From the NCBI RefSeq assembly GCF_016612995.1, contig NZ_JAEOAH010000021.1, positions 1 to 64,000 on the forward strand: DNA of 64,000 nt, given 5' to 3'. Of the stretch, positions 9,674 through 17,025 are shown piece after piece. The translations under genes and the position numbers were made by a program. This stretch comes from Viridibacillus soli (GTDB taxonomy: Bacteria; Bacillota; Bacilli; Bacillales_A; Planococcaceae). How positions within the stretch are numbered: position 1 is the stretch's first letter; each line of letters opens with the position of its first letter. The notes under the pieces were generated by a model, which made no database searches, was not told the DNA's origin, and saw only the letters and a list, made by a program, of their open reading frames with translations.

Positions 9674-9684
9674 ATATCAGTGTT

Positions 9685-10121
9685 TTTTCAATATAACCTT
9701 TTCTAAACAAAGTGTCAACAATAATAGTAAATTATGTTAAATTAAATAATTCTAGCTAGTACTTTCTAATAGTTGGTAATTTCTATAATTCTGGAGCTTA
9801 CTCACATTAGAAAGCTCTACAACATGCATATTTTTGTACCAATTCCACAATTCATTCATTACCATTTCTCATATTGGCTTACATCTAGCAACACTATCTC
9901 CATTCAATTGAAAAACGTTCTTTCTACCCTAAAAACCAAGTTTATTTGAAAAATAAATTAATATTATTAACATGAAGAGAAGATTTGTCCTTTACTTGCC
10001 TCCAAAAATTGATTAGACTACAACACAATAAGTGAGATAAAATTGTGTTTTTGGGCAGGATTTACGGCGTAAATTATTGAATAGATAGGACTATTACGTT
10101 TACAAAAAAGAGGAATGATTC
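9685..10121. other. Intergenic stretch between divergent units
   Basis: About 440 AT-rich bases between the Fur region and the phosphoesterase gene. I see a short palindrome (TTTACGGCGTAAA near 10060) close to the downstream gene, and no frame or RNA that I can support. Confidence 0.4.
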
Positions 10122-11213
10122 ATGATGAAAGTAAAGAAGGTTCATTTAGAAAACGAAAAACGAGTCATTATTATTTCTGATATCCATGCGAGTTTAGGTT
10201 TATTTAAAAGATTGCTTAGTAAAGTTCATTACATAACAGATGACTATTTAATAATAAATGGTGATCTCTGTGAAAAAGGTATTAATAGCTTGGAAACCAT
10301 TGAATATGTTAGAGCATTATGTGAAAGTTCGCCAAATGTGTATGTGACAAAAGGAAATTGTGACGTTATTTTTCATCTTGTAGAAAATAATGATCAAAAG
10401 ATTATCCCTTATATTGAAAGAAGAAATTCCATTTTAAAGGAGATGCTAACTTTTCATCATAAGTCATTAGACGATTTTGAAAATCTACAGCAATTAGCAA
10501 TTTATTATCGCCAGCATTTCGGAGAAACATTAACTTGGCTTGAACAATTACCAAATGTCATTGAAACAGAAAATTTCATAGTCGTTCATGCAGGGATTGA
10601 AAATAAAGCCAATTGGCAGCAAACAGATGAGACAATTGCATTGTATGCAGACTCTTTTTATGAAAAAGGTCATCAAGTTGATAAAATGGTAATTGTTGGA
10701 CATTGGCCAGTCGTAAATTATAGAGCCGATCAAATAACTTCACATGGAGCGTTAATCGATTGGGATAAGAAAATCACTTCATTAGACGGTGGAAACCAAA
10801 TAAAAAAAGATGGACAATTAAACGCCTTAATTATTCAAGATGACACGTATACATCTTGTTATGTTGACGATTTATCAGATAAGGCCATTATAAAAAAAGA
10901 TTATATCGATACAAAAAAACGAATGGGTACAGTCACATATCCAAACTATGGAATGAAAATCATTCAACAAGAAAAGTATTTTACACTTTGTGAAAATATC
11001 AATATCCATCGTCAACAATGGATTAAGAATGAATATTTAGAAATTGTAGATGGCAAAGCGAATTGTACTGATGATCTTAGTGCAACTTTTCTGTCAGTAA
11101 AAGCCTTAGAAACGGTGTGGATTGTGGATAATTCGACTGCCGGGTATATACTGATCAAAAATTCGAATGGTGAGGTTGGATGGATTCCTAGAGATTGTGT
11201 AGTTGAGGATTAG
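10122..11213 (+). CDS. Metallophosphoesterase with C-terminal SH3-like domain
   Basis: Calcineurin-like phosphoesterase of 363 residues. Metal-binding motifs appear in order: IISDIHASLG (D-x-H), IINGDLCEKG (GD), KGNCDVIF (GN-x-D, with Cys in place of the usual His), VVHAGIE and IVGHWPV. This pattern resembles the protein-phosphatase/diadenosine tetraphosphatase branch. The last 60 residues (ETVWIVDNSTAGYILIKN, VGWIPRDCVVED) look like a bacterial SH3 domain, an unusual addition that may be for binding a partner. A GAGGA site precedes the start. It is monocistronic, ending at the terminator 11260-11298. The substrate is unknown. Confidence 0.8.
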   Translation: MMKVKKVHLENEKRVIIISDIHASLGLFKRLLSKVHYITDDYLIINGDLCEKGINSLETIEYVRALCESSPNVYVTKGNCDVIFHLVENNDQKIIPYIERRNSILKEMLTFHHKSLDDFENLQQLAIYYRQHFGETLTWLEQLPNVIETENFIVVHAGIENKANWQQTDETIALYADSFYEKGHQVDKMVIVGHWPVVNYRADQITSHGALIDWDKKITSLDGGNQIKKDGQLNALIIQDDTYTSCYVDDLSDKAIIKKDYIDTKKRMGTVTYPNYGMKIIQQEKYFTLCENINIHRQQWIKNEYLEIVDGKANCTDDLSATFLSVKALETVWIVDNSTAGYILIKNSNGEVGWIPRDCVVED

Positions 11214-11259
11214 CTCATGTGATGGAAATACTTATTTAAATTATATATATATCGAATAT

Positions 11260-11298
11260 AAAATCCCCTCTAGTAGTAATCTACTTAGAGGGGATTTT
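11260..11298. terminator. Bidirectional terminator
   Basis: AAAATCCCCTCTAGTAG pairs with CTACTTAGAGGGGATTTT around a TAAT loop. It lies between the convergent phosphoesterase and bioB genes, with T runs on both strands. Confidence 0.9.
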
Positions 11299-11311
11299 CA
11301 TTTATAGCAGG

Positions 11312-12313
11312 CTAGTTTGCTTGCAGTTCACGTTGCAACGGCTCTAAATCTATTTCAAATCCTAAGTCTTCAAGCATTTGACGGTCTTTTTCTCCTGCTT
11401 GTCCTTCTGTTGTTAAGTAATCTCCAAGGAAAATAGAGTTTGCTGGGTATAAGCTAAGTGGCTGTAGCGTACCAAGATTCACTTCCCGACCACCAGATAC
11501 TCGAATTTCTTTTGATGGGTTGATAAAGCGGAATAGGCATAATACTTTTAGACAATAGCGAGGGTTTAGCTCATGTGTCCCCTCTAACGGTGTACCATCT
11601 ACCGCATTTAAAAAGTTTACTGGGATTGAATCCGCATCTAATGCGTGTAGGCTACGTGCCATTGCTATTACATCTTGTTTTGTTTCTCGCATACCGACAA
11701 TAACTCCTGAGCACGGTGAAATTCCCGCTTCTTTTGCGAGTTCAACCGTTCTCACACGATCATCATATGTATGTGAAGTCGTAATATTTTCATGATGATT
11801 GGCAGACGTATTAATATTGTGATTATAGCGATCAACACCTGCTTCCTTTAACCTTTTCGCTTGCTCTGGCTTTAAAATACCTAGGCATGCACAGACAGTC
11901 ATATCACTATGCTTTTCTTTAATTTCCTTTACAGAGTCTACTACAATATCAATTTCTCTATTTACAGGGCCACGACCGCTTGCAACGATACAATATGTAC
12001 CTACATTTAGGGATGCTGCACGGTCTGCTCCTGCAATGATTTCGTCTTGCTTCATCATTGCATATTTTTCGATTGGTGCCTTTGAAATAATTGACTGTGA
12101 GCAGTATCCACAATTTTCTGGACAAAGACCTGATTTTGTATTAATGATCATATTAAGCTTCACTTTATTACCATAATAATGTTTACGAATTTGAAAAGTA
12201 GCATGTAATAGCGGCAGTAAATTTTCATCTGGGCTTTCCAGTATTGCCAATGCTTCTGTATCTGTCAGTTGATAACCTTCTAATACTTGCTGTGCTAACG
12301 CTTCATAATTCAT
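11312..12313 (-). CDS. bioB: Biotin synthase
   Basis: Radical-SAM enzyme (EC 2.8.1.6) that inserts sulfur into dethiobiotin. Cys64, Cys68 and Cys71 in GLCPENCGYCSQS bind the [4Fe-4S] cluster. Other family motifs are YNHNINTSANHHENI and the SGGREVNLG segment near the C terminus. The frame stays open 56 codons further upstream, but that part lies inside bioY; the ATG at 12313 has a GGGGAAAT site and forms a 4-bp ATGA overlap with the bioY stop, giving a normal 333-residue enzyme. Coupled to bioY. No other bio genes are present, so dethiobiotin supply must be encoded elsewhere or taken up. Confidence 0.96.
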   Translation of the reverse strand: MNYEALAQQVLEGYQLTDTEALAILESPDENLLPLLHATFQIRKHYYGNKVKLNMIINTKSGLCPENCGYCSQSIISKAPIEKYAMMKQDEIIAGADRAASLNVGTYCIVASGRGPVNREIDIVVDSVKEIKEKHSDMTVCACLGILKPEQAKRLKEAGVDRYNHNINTSANHHENITTSHTYDDRVRTVELAKEAGISPCSGVIVGMRETKQDVIAMARSLHALDADSIPVNFLNAVDGTPLEGTHELNPRYCLKVLCLFRFINPSKEIRVSGGREVNLGTLQPLSLYPANSIFLGDYLTTEGQAGEKDRQMLEDLGFEIDLEPLQRELQAN

Positions 12314-12906
12314 CTTAATTTCCCCACTTTCAATACTTTTTGTAATCGATGGCCAAATACACCCGCAAAGACGGCTAATATTAAATCCTTTGGTAATGGT
12401 GGCATCATCCAAAGCCATGCCATTGTGTAAGAAAAGCCTTTTGGTGCCCCTGCCCCAAGCATATATGCGGCATACATCCAATTGGTTCCAAGTAAATAAC
12501 TAATGATTGTCCCAACCAATGCCGCTGTGATGTACATTTTTTTCGAACGATTATGCTCGACCATCTTTCCAACGATGAAAGCCACTAAAATAAACGTAAC
12601 GATAAAGCCAAATGTCGGAGTTAGAATTTGTGCAAGACCTCCCCTAAAACTTGCGAAAACAGGAGCTCCTGCTAAACCGATTAACATGTATACCGTGATC
12701 GAAATCGCACCTAATCGACTCCCTAACACCAGTCCCGCTAATATGGCGAAGAATGCTTGTAATGTAATCGGTACCCCGCCCACTACCAAAAACGGGGCGA
12801 AGGAAGTAATATTGGCTCCAATCATCATTAATGTTGCAAATAATGCACAATACACTAAATCCACTGTTCTCAATGCACTTTTAGTGCCCACTGTATTTGT
12901 TGTCAT
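12310..12906 (-). CDS. bioY: Biotin transporter substrate-binding component BioY
   Basis: S-component of an energy-coupling-factor biotin importer. Six hydrophobic segments occupy 198 residues; conserved stretches include GGVPITLQAFFAILAG near 43, FRGGLAQILTPTFGFI near 90 and the C-terminal PPLPKDLILA. A GAGGTG site precedes the start. It is the first gene of a two-gene operon with bioB behind a BirA-like operator. The ECF ATPases and T-component are not here, so it would work alone or with shared modules. Confidence 0.93.
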   Translation of the reverse strand: MTTNTVGTKSALRTVDLVYCALFATLMMIGANITSFAPFLVVGGVPITLQAFFAILAGLVLGSRLGAISITVYMLIGLAGAPVFASFRGGLAQILTPTFGFIVTFILVAFIVGKMVEHNRSKKMYITAALVGTIISYLLGTNWMYAAYMLGAGAPKGFSYTMAWLWMMPPLPKDLILAVFAGVFGHRLQKVLKVGKLR

Positions 12907-12941
12907 ATTACACCTCTGTATATTTATTTATGTATTAATCT

Positions 12942-12992
12942 ATAGTAAAAAAATATACAGTTTGTGTCAACTTAAAATTAAATCAAGTTAAC
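12942..12992 (-). promoter_or_regulatory. bioY promoter with BirA-like operator
   Basis: On the minus strand TTGACA (12965-12970) and TACTAT (12942-12947) are separated by exactly 17 bases. The dyad GTTAACTT/AAGTTGAC (12966-12992, one mismatch, 11-base centre) overlaps the -35. The half-sites resemble the BirA operators of Firmicutes, though the spacing is slightly shorter than I remember. Confidence 0.65.
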
Positions 12993-13097
12993 GTAAGTGT
13001 GATTTTGAAGGGTTTTAAGATTCTGAAAATTAAAGCGTTACATAATAGTAATAAATAAAATTTTATTTTCATGCATAATGTACTACAACGCATTACA

Positions 13098-13129
13098 TTG
13101 TCGACTAATGTGTTCAGTTGTGATACAAT
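13098..13129 (+). promoter_or_regulatory. Candidate promoter for the winged-helix gene pair
   Basis: TACAAT at 13124-13129 is preceded by TGA, making an extended -10 (TGATACAAT). TTGTCG at 13098-13103 could be a weak -35, at longer than ideal spacing. The first start codon is 58 bases downstream. Confidence 0.4.
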
Positions 13130-13186
13130 GTATACAAGAGCAGCTACTAAAATTGCTTCTATTATTTAATAGGGGGCTATTCATTT

Positions 13187-13522
13187 ATGTCAAATGTCAA
13201 TGTTGCAACGCCAGAGGTCAGCTTACCAGATCGTAAAATTATCGCAAATCGCCTTTTTGAATTTCTTTATTTAAAAGAAAGACAGGTACAGATTCAAGAC
13301 GTTTATAAAGCTATGGCCAATGTGTTCCAACTGACTACTGCACAACAGGCGCTTACTCAAAAAAGTGGAGCAAGCCTTTTCGAAAATGAAGTTAGAAGCG
13401 CACATACAGAATTAAAGAAAAAAGAATATGCATCAACAACTGCAAAACGTGGCTATTGGAGCATTAGCGAAAGAGGCAAAAAAGTTTATCTCCATTCTCG
13501 CCTAAAAAAATTCAATCAATAA
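13187..13522 (+). CDS. Winged-helix protein, Mrr_N-like
   Basis: A 111-residue protein that looks like a free-standing copy of the winged-helix domain found at the N terminus of Mrr restriction enzymes. The pattern is a helical segment (LFEFLYLKE, VYKAMANVFQLT), then FENEVRSAHTELKKKEY and the wing RGYWSISERGKKVY. It probably binds DNA. A GGGGG tract lies about ten bases before the start. The next gene, 32 bases downstream, carries a paralogous copy of the same domain. No nuclease domain is present, so a regulatory or DNA-recognition role is more likely than cleavage. It precedes the ATPase/toprim pair on the same strand. Confidence 0.6.
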   Translation: MSNVNVATPEVSLPDRKIIANRLFEFLYLKERQVQIQDVYKAMANVFQLTTAQQALTQKSGASLFENEVRSAHTELKKKEYASTTAKRGYWSISERGKKVYLHSRLKKFNQ

Positions 13523-13554
13523 ATCGATATAATCGGCTTCCAGGGGGATAACAT

Positions 13555-14070
13555 ATGTCAAAGGAGCAATATCATGCCGGTAACTCGTTAACTTTACGAC
13601 TTCGAAAAAACGATGAGGGCATTATGAGATGGGCCGGTGCTCAATCTGAAATCGGTGATTCTATTCGATTCTTAATCGAGCAGGAAATACAGAGAAATGG
13701 ATATAAGGACTTGTCCTTAGAGATCAAGAACAAACGTCCAATCCTTCCTACATCTACAGACATAGAGCCATATTTACTAGCTTATTTATATAAGCGTAAT
13801 GAACCTGTAGCTATCAGTGAAGCTTATGAGGAAATGCGTGAAGTATTCAATATTACTGAGGATCAAGCACGTATTACAGTGCGCGATGGTCAAGAGCCCC
13901 AATGGAAAAATAACGTTCGTTGGGCTAGCCAGCAGCTGAATATTAAAGACTTTGTCCGAAAAGATTCCAAACACGGCTATTGGGAGATTTCTGAAGAAGG
14001 TAAAATATATTACGACAAAACAAAAAATAATATGACTATGCAAAAAGAGGTTGCTCAGAAGCCAAGTTAA
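13555..14070 (+). CDS. RHH-like plus Mrr_N-like winged-helix DNA-binding protein
   Basis: A 171-residue protein in two parts. Residues 8-50 (GNSLTLRLRKNDEGIMRW, then SIRFLIEQEIQRNG) resemble the ribbon-helix-helix region of ParR-like partition proteins. Residues 68-155 repeat the winged-helix pattern of the upstream gene: AYLYKRNEPVAI, YEEMREVFNIT, WKNNVRWASQQLNIKDF, HGYWEISEEGKIYY. It is therefore a likely two-domain DNA-binding protein. It forms a two-gene unit with 13187-13522. The intrinsic terminator 14042-14094 overlaps its last codons. Function unknown; regulator or specificity protein of the neighbouring cassette is a guess from position. Confidence 0.6.
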   Translation: MSKEQYHAGNSLTLRLRKNDEGIMRWAGAQSEIGDSIRFLIEQEIQRNGYKDLSLEIKNKRPILPTSTDIEPYLLAYLYKRNEPVAISEAYEEMREVFNITEDQARITVRDGQEPQWKNNVRWASQQLNIKDFVRKDSKHGYWEISEEGKIYYDKTKNNMTMQKEVAQKPS

Positions 14071-14094
14071 TTGGCTATTGGCAACCTCTTTTTT
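14042..14094 (+). terminator. Terminator overlapping the 3' end of the coding region
   Basis: AAAAAGAGGTTGC at 14042-14054, inside the last codons of the 171-aa gene, pairs with GCAACCTCTTTTTT at 14081-14094. An inner stem AGCCAA/TTGGCT is nested within the loop. It should end most transcripts before the ATPase gene. Confidence 0.85.
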
Positions 14095-14216
14095 ATATCA
14101 TTGAACTATAAACCCTAAATAACGACACTCCGAATTTTCTGTTTTATAATTAGAATTAGTATATTTTTTACCCTTTATCTATATAATATAAACATTCCGG
14201 TTCTAGGAGGAAGTAC

Positions 14217-15554
14217 ATGAAACCGATTATTAAAGTTTTAGATGTCACATTAAATAAGCTGAAAAACGTGAAATACGGAACATTTCATATCGATACTCAT
14301 TTTGACACTTTGGACGAGGCCAATGTTATTGGATTTTACGGGCAAAATGGTTCAGGGAAAACTGCTGTTGTACAAGCCTTTCAACTTTTAGCAATGCTCC
14401 TAAAAGGCGGGCAAAATGAAAAGCTCCCTGATATTCATCATCTCCATATTTACTACGGAGAGCCATCACTACAACTTAACTTTCAATTTTTAGTGAAAAA
14501 TGATTATGGCGAATTTTTCTTAAAATACGGTGTTTCTCTTGTTAAAGGTGAGAGAAGATTAAATGTAATGGCAGAAAATTTAAGCTATCGAGAAAATAAA
14601 CGTGGAAAACGATTCAAAAATATTATTTCAAAAAATGAAGATGATATTACTATTCGCACTACAGCTCACCCCTCTTTAAATGAAAATGATCGCGTCAAAG
14701 TATTAGTTGCTAATCATCTATCAAAGGAAAACAATTCTTCATTTATTTTTAGAAAAGAAGTTAGAAATATTCTTCCTAATTACCTAGATGAAGCAGAAAT
14801 GACACTCATTCAAAATATCATTTATGACTTCAAGAGAGATTTGCATATCATCGATAATACGCAGTACGGAAATCTAATCTCAAATATTACAATGCCTTTT
14901 CATATCCATCTCGAAAATAAACGCGGAGTCATTCCTTCTAAATTAGAAGATACAACATTGCTGCCAAAAGCGCTGTTTGATGCCATGAAGGAATTAATAG
15001 AACAGACGAATATCGTACTCAAAATGCTTATTCCTGGATTACAAATTAAAATCCACGTCATTCATACACAGAAAATGAATGACGGATCTGATGGGGTACT
15101 CGTTGAATTTCTATCTCGAAAAGGCGATATTGAGCTACCTTTGAAGTGTGAATCTGAAGGTACATTGAAAATTATTTCTATTTTAAGTACGCTCATTGCG
15201 GTTTATAACAACCCAAATGCTTGTGTTGTCATTGATGAATTAGATGCTGGTGTATTTGAATACTTATTAGGCGAGCTACTTGAAATTATTAATGAAAATG
15301 GCTCAGGCCAATTAATTTTCACTTCTCATAACTTAAGAATTCTAGAGGTGTTACCTATTCATGAATTATGGTTCACTACTACTAATGAGGAAAATCGGTA
15401 TATGCAATTAAAGGGTGTCAAAAAGCTCAATAATCCAAGAGATGTCTACTTGCGTGCAGTGCAGTTAGGTGGTCAAGATGAGGATATTTATAAAGAAACG
15501 AATTCTTATGATATAAAAAGAGCATTTAGAAAAGCGGGCATTGTGAATGAGTAA
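14217..15554 (+). CDS. ABC/SMC-like AAA ATPase (AAA_21/RloA-like)
   Basis: A 445-residue ATPase of the type found in OLD-like and abortive-infection systems. Walker A is GQNGSGKT (residues 42-49) after a short N-terminal strand region; a signature-like CESEGTLKIIS lies near 310; Walker B ACVVIDELDAGVFEYLL near 335-352; and the H-loop FTSHN near 370. The middle has long charged segments instead of a full coiled coil. No nuclease domain is fused; the toprim-like partner is encoded by the next gene, overlapping by 8 bp. AGGAGG precedes the start. The pair resembles split OLD or AbiL-type ATPase plus effector modules, with defence as the most likely role. Substrate and trigger unknown. Confidence 0.75.
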   Translation: MKPIIKVLDVTLNKLKNVKYGTFHIDTHFDTLDEANVIGFYGQNGSGKTAVVQAFQLLAMLLKGGQNEKLPDIHHLHIYYGEPSLQLNFQFLVKNDYGEFFLKYGVSLVKGERRLNVMAENLSYRENKRGKRFKNIISKNEDDITIRTTAHPSLNENDRVKVLVANHLSKENNSSFIFRKEVRNILPNYLDEAEMTLIQNIIYDFKRDLHIIDNTQYGNLISNITMPFHIHLENKRGVIPSKLEDTTLLPKALFDAMKELIEQTNIVLKMLIPGLQIKIHVIHTQKMNDGSDGVLVEFLSRKGDIELPLKCESEGTLKIISILSTLIAVYNNPNACVVIDELDAGVFEYLLGELLEIINENGSGQLIFTSHNLRILEVLPIHELWFTTTNEENRYMQLKGVKKLNNPRDVYLRAVQLGGQDEDIYKETNSYDIKRAFRKAGIVNE

Positions 15555-16275
15555 ACAGGCAAAAAAAGTTGTCTTGCTGCTAGTGGAAGGTGCCTGTGAA
15601 GAAGCATTATTATATGACCGAATAAGAACATTGTTTACTAACAATGAAATAAGATTCGACATTATTAAAGGCGATATTTTAGGCGACTTAAAACAAAAAA
15701 ACGCCCATATAAAAAATTTAGTCGGTGATCGTGTCAAAAATTATATTAATAAAATGAAATTGGGTACTACAGATATTTTATCAATTATTCAAATTGCAGA
15801 TACAGATGGCTGCTTTATCGAGGAATCTGCGGTTGTCATTAATGACAACCAAGAAAAACTTACACTTTATAATGCTACTACGATTAGCGTCCCAAATAGC
15901 AACCAGCAACAGAAGATTATCGAAAGAAACAAATTAAAAAGCAAAAACATCCATACAATGCGAACGCTAAATTCAATCTTATCAGGCAAAGTAAATTATC
16001 AGTTGTACTATTTTTCGCGTGCACTTGAGCATGTTCTCTTTAACGAAGCCAACCCAGAAACACGCTATAAAGTACGTGAGGTAGAAGACTTTTTAGAGCG
16101 GTCACAAATGCCAATTGAAGATTTTCTATCCTATTTTCTACCAAATTTTTCTACCTCAACATTAGACGAAAAGTATCTAGAAAGTTGGAAAAACATTTCT
16201 ACGGACGTAGCCTCATTGGATAGATCTACAAATGTTTCGTTGTTATTTGATTATTTAAAAACGATGAATGATTAA
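15547..16275 (+). CDS. Toprim-like protein, partner of the ATPase
   Basis: A 242-residue protein starting MSKQAKKVVLLLVEGACEE. The acidic pattern fits a toprim fold: Glu14 and Glu18 in VEGACEE, then Asp85 and Asp87 in QIADTDGCF, the metal ligands of OLD-type nucleases and topoisomerases. RloB/AbiLii-like proteins share this pattern. The C-terminal half (YYFSRALEHVLFN, EVEDFLERSQMPIEDFLSYFLP) is helical and unrecognised. Its start lies 8 bp inside the ATPase gene, so translation is coupled and a complex is likely. If it cleaves or modifies nucleic acid, the ATPase would be the sensor or switch. Catalysis is not demonstrated by the sequence. Confidence 0.65.
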   Translation: MSKQAKKVVLLLVEGACEEALLYDRIRTLFTNNEIRFDIIKGDILGDLKQKNAHIKNLVGDRVKNYINKMKLGTTDILSIIQIADTDGCFIEESAVVINDNQEKLTLYNATTISVPNSNQQQKIIERNKLKSKNIHTMRTLNSILSGKVNYQLYYFSRALEHVLFNEANPETRYKVREVEDFLERSQMPIEDFLSYFLPNFSTSTLDEKYLESWKNISTDVASLDRSTNVSLLFDYLKTMND

Positions 16276-16276
16276 T

Positions 16277-16331
16277 AAATAAAAGCCTTGAAAACCGATG
16301 ATGTAATTTGCGGTTTCAAGGCTTTTATTTT
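16277..16331. terminator. Bidirectional terminator
   Basis: AAATAAAAGCCTTGAAAACC (16277-16296) pairs with GGTTTCAAGGCTTTTATTT (16312-16330). It separates the convergent toprim-like and opuCD genes. Confidence 0.93.
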
Positions 16332-17025
16332 ACTCAGTCAAACTTTGTACTGTTGGTGTTGTTGCTTTTTTATGGCGTTTTACTGGATCCAATTTACGCT
16401 CAATAAAGCTAAGTAGAACGTCTGTAATAATTGCCATAAAAGCTGTTGGGATTGCACCTGCAAGGATGATGGCTGTACCGTCCGTGGCGTTTGTACCACG
16501 GATGATAATATCACCGAGACCACCTGCTCCGATAAAGGCGCCAATTGCTGTAATTCCGATCGCAACGACAAGAGCGATACGAATACCCGCAATAATAACG
16601 GATAGTGATAATGGTAGCTCAATCATATAAAGTACTTGTAAGCGCGTCATACCCATTCCTTTACCGGAATCGATGAGATCCTTATTAATATTATTAATAC
16701 CTGTGTAAGTATTTTTAATAATCGGTAGTAATGAATATAGGAAAACGGTCATAATCACTGTTGATTTACCTAGTCCCATGCCGAGCATAAGGATTGCCAG
16801 TAAGGCCAATGCAGGAATCGTCTGAATAATATTTGCTATCGTAATGATGAAGCCTGCTAACTTACTGTATTTTGAAATCAGTATGCCTAGTGGAATACCG
16901 ACAATGGCTGCCAGTAAAACACCATAAATGGAGATTAGGAAATGTGTGATAAATTGCTCAAATACATAGGAGCCATTTTCAGAGAAGTAGTAAAAAAATT
17001 GTTCAAATGTATTTAAATCACTCAT
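16330..17025 (-). CDS. opuCD: Osmoprotectant ABC transporter permease OpuCD/OpuBD-like
   Basis: Membrane subunit of a glycine betaine/carnitine/choline importer. Six hydrophobic segments; the permease EAA-type loop is seen at DSGKGMGMTRLQVLYMIELPLS and GAGGLGDIIIRG. The frame opens nine codons earlier, but the ATG at 17025 (MSDLNTF) has AGGAGAGG seven bases upstream and gives the family length of 231 residues; it overlaps the opuCC stop by 8 bp. Fourth gene of the opuCA-CB-CC-CD operon, the standard order. Confidence 0.92.
   Translation of the reverse strand: MSDLNTFEQFFYYFSENGSYVFEQFITHFLISIYGVLLAAIVGIPLGILISKYSKLAGFIITIANIIQTIPALALLAILMLGMGLGKSTVIMTVFLYSLLPIIKNTYTGINNINKDLIDSGKGMGMTRLQVLYMIELPLSLSVIIAGIRIALVVAIGITAIGAFIGAGGLGDIIIRGTNATDGTAIILAGAIPTAFMAIITDVLLSFIERKLDPVKRHKKATTPTVQSLTE

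Noticed and set aside
11312-12481. Long 389-residue form of biotin synthase
   Set aside because: The extra 56 codons lie inside bioY and the internal ATG has both a ribosome binding site and an ATGA overlap.
12503-12991. 162-codon plus-strand frame opposite bioY
   Set aside because: It is the antisense of a well-supported bioY gene and has no ribosome binding site or recognisable product.
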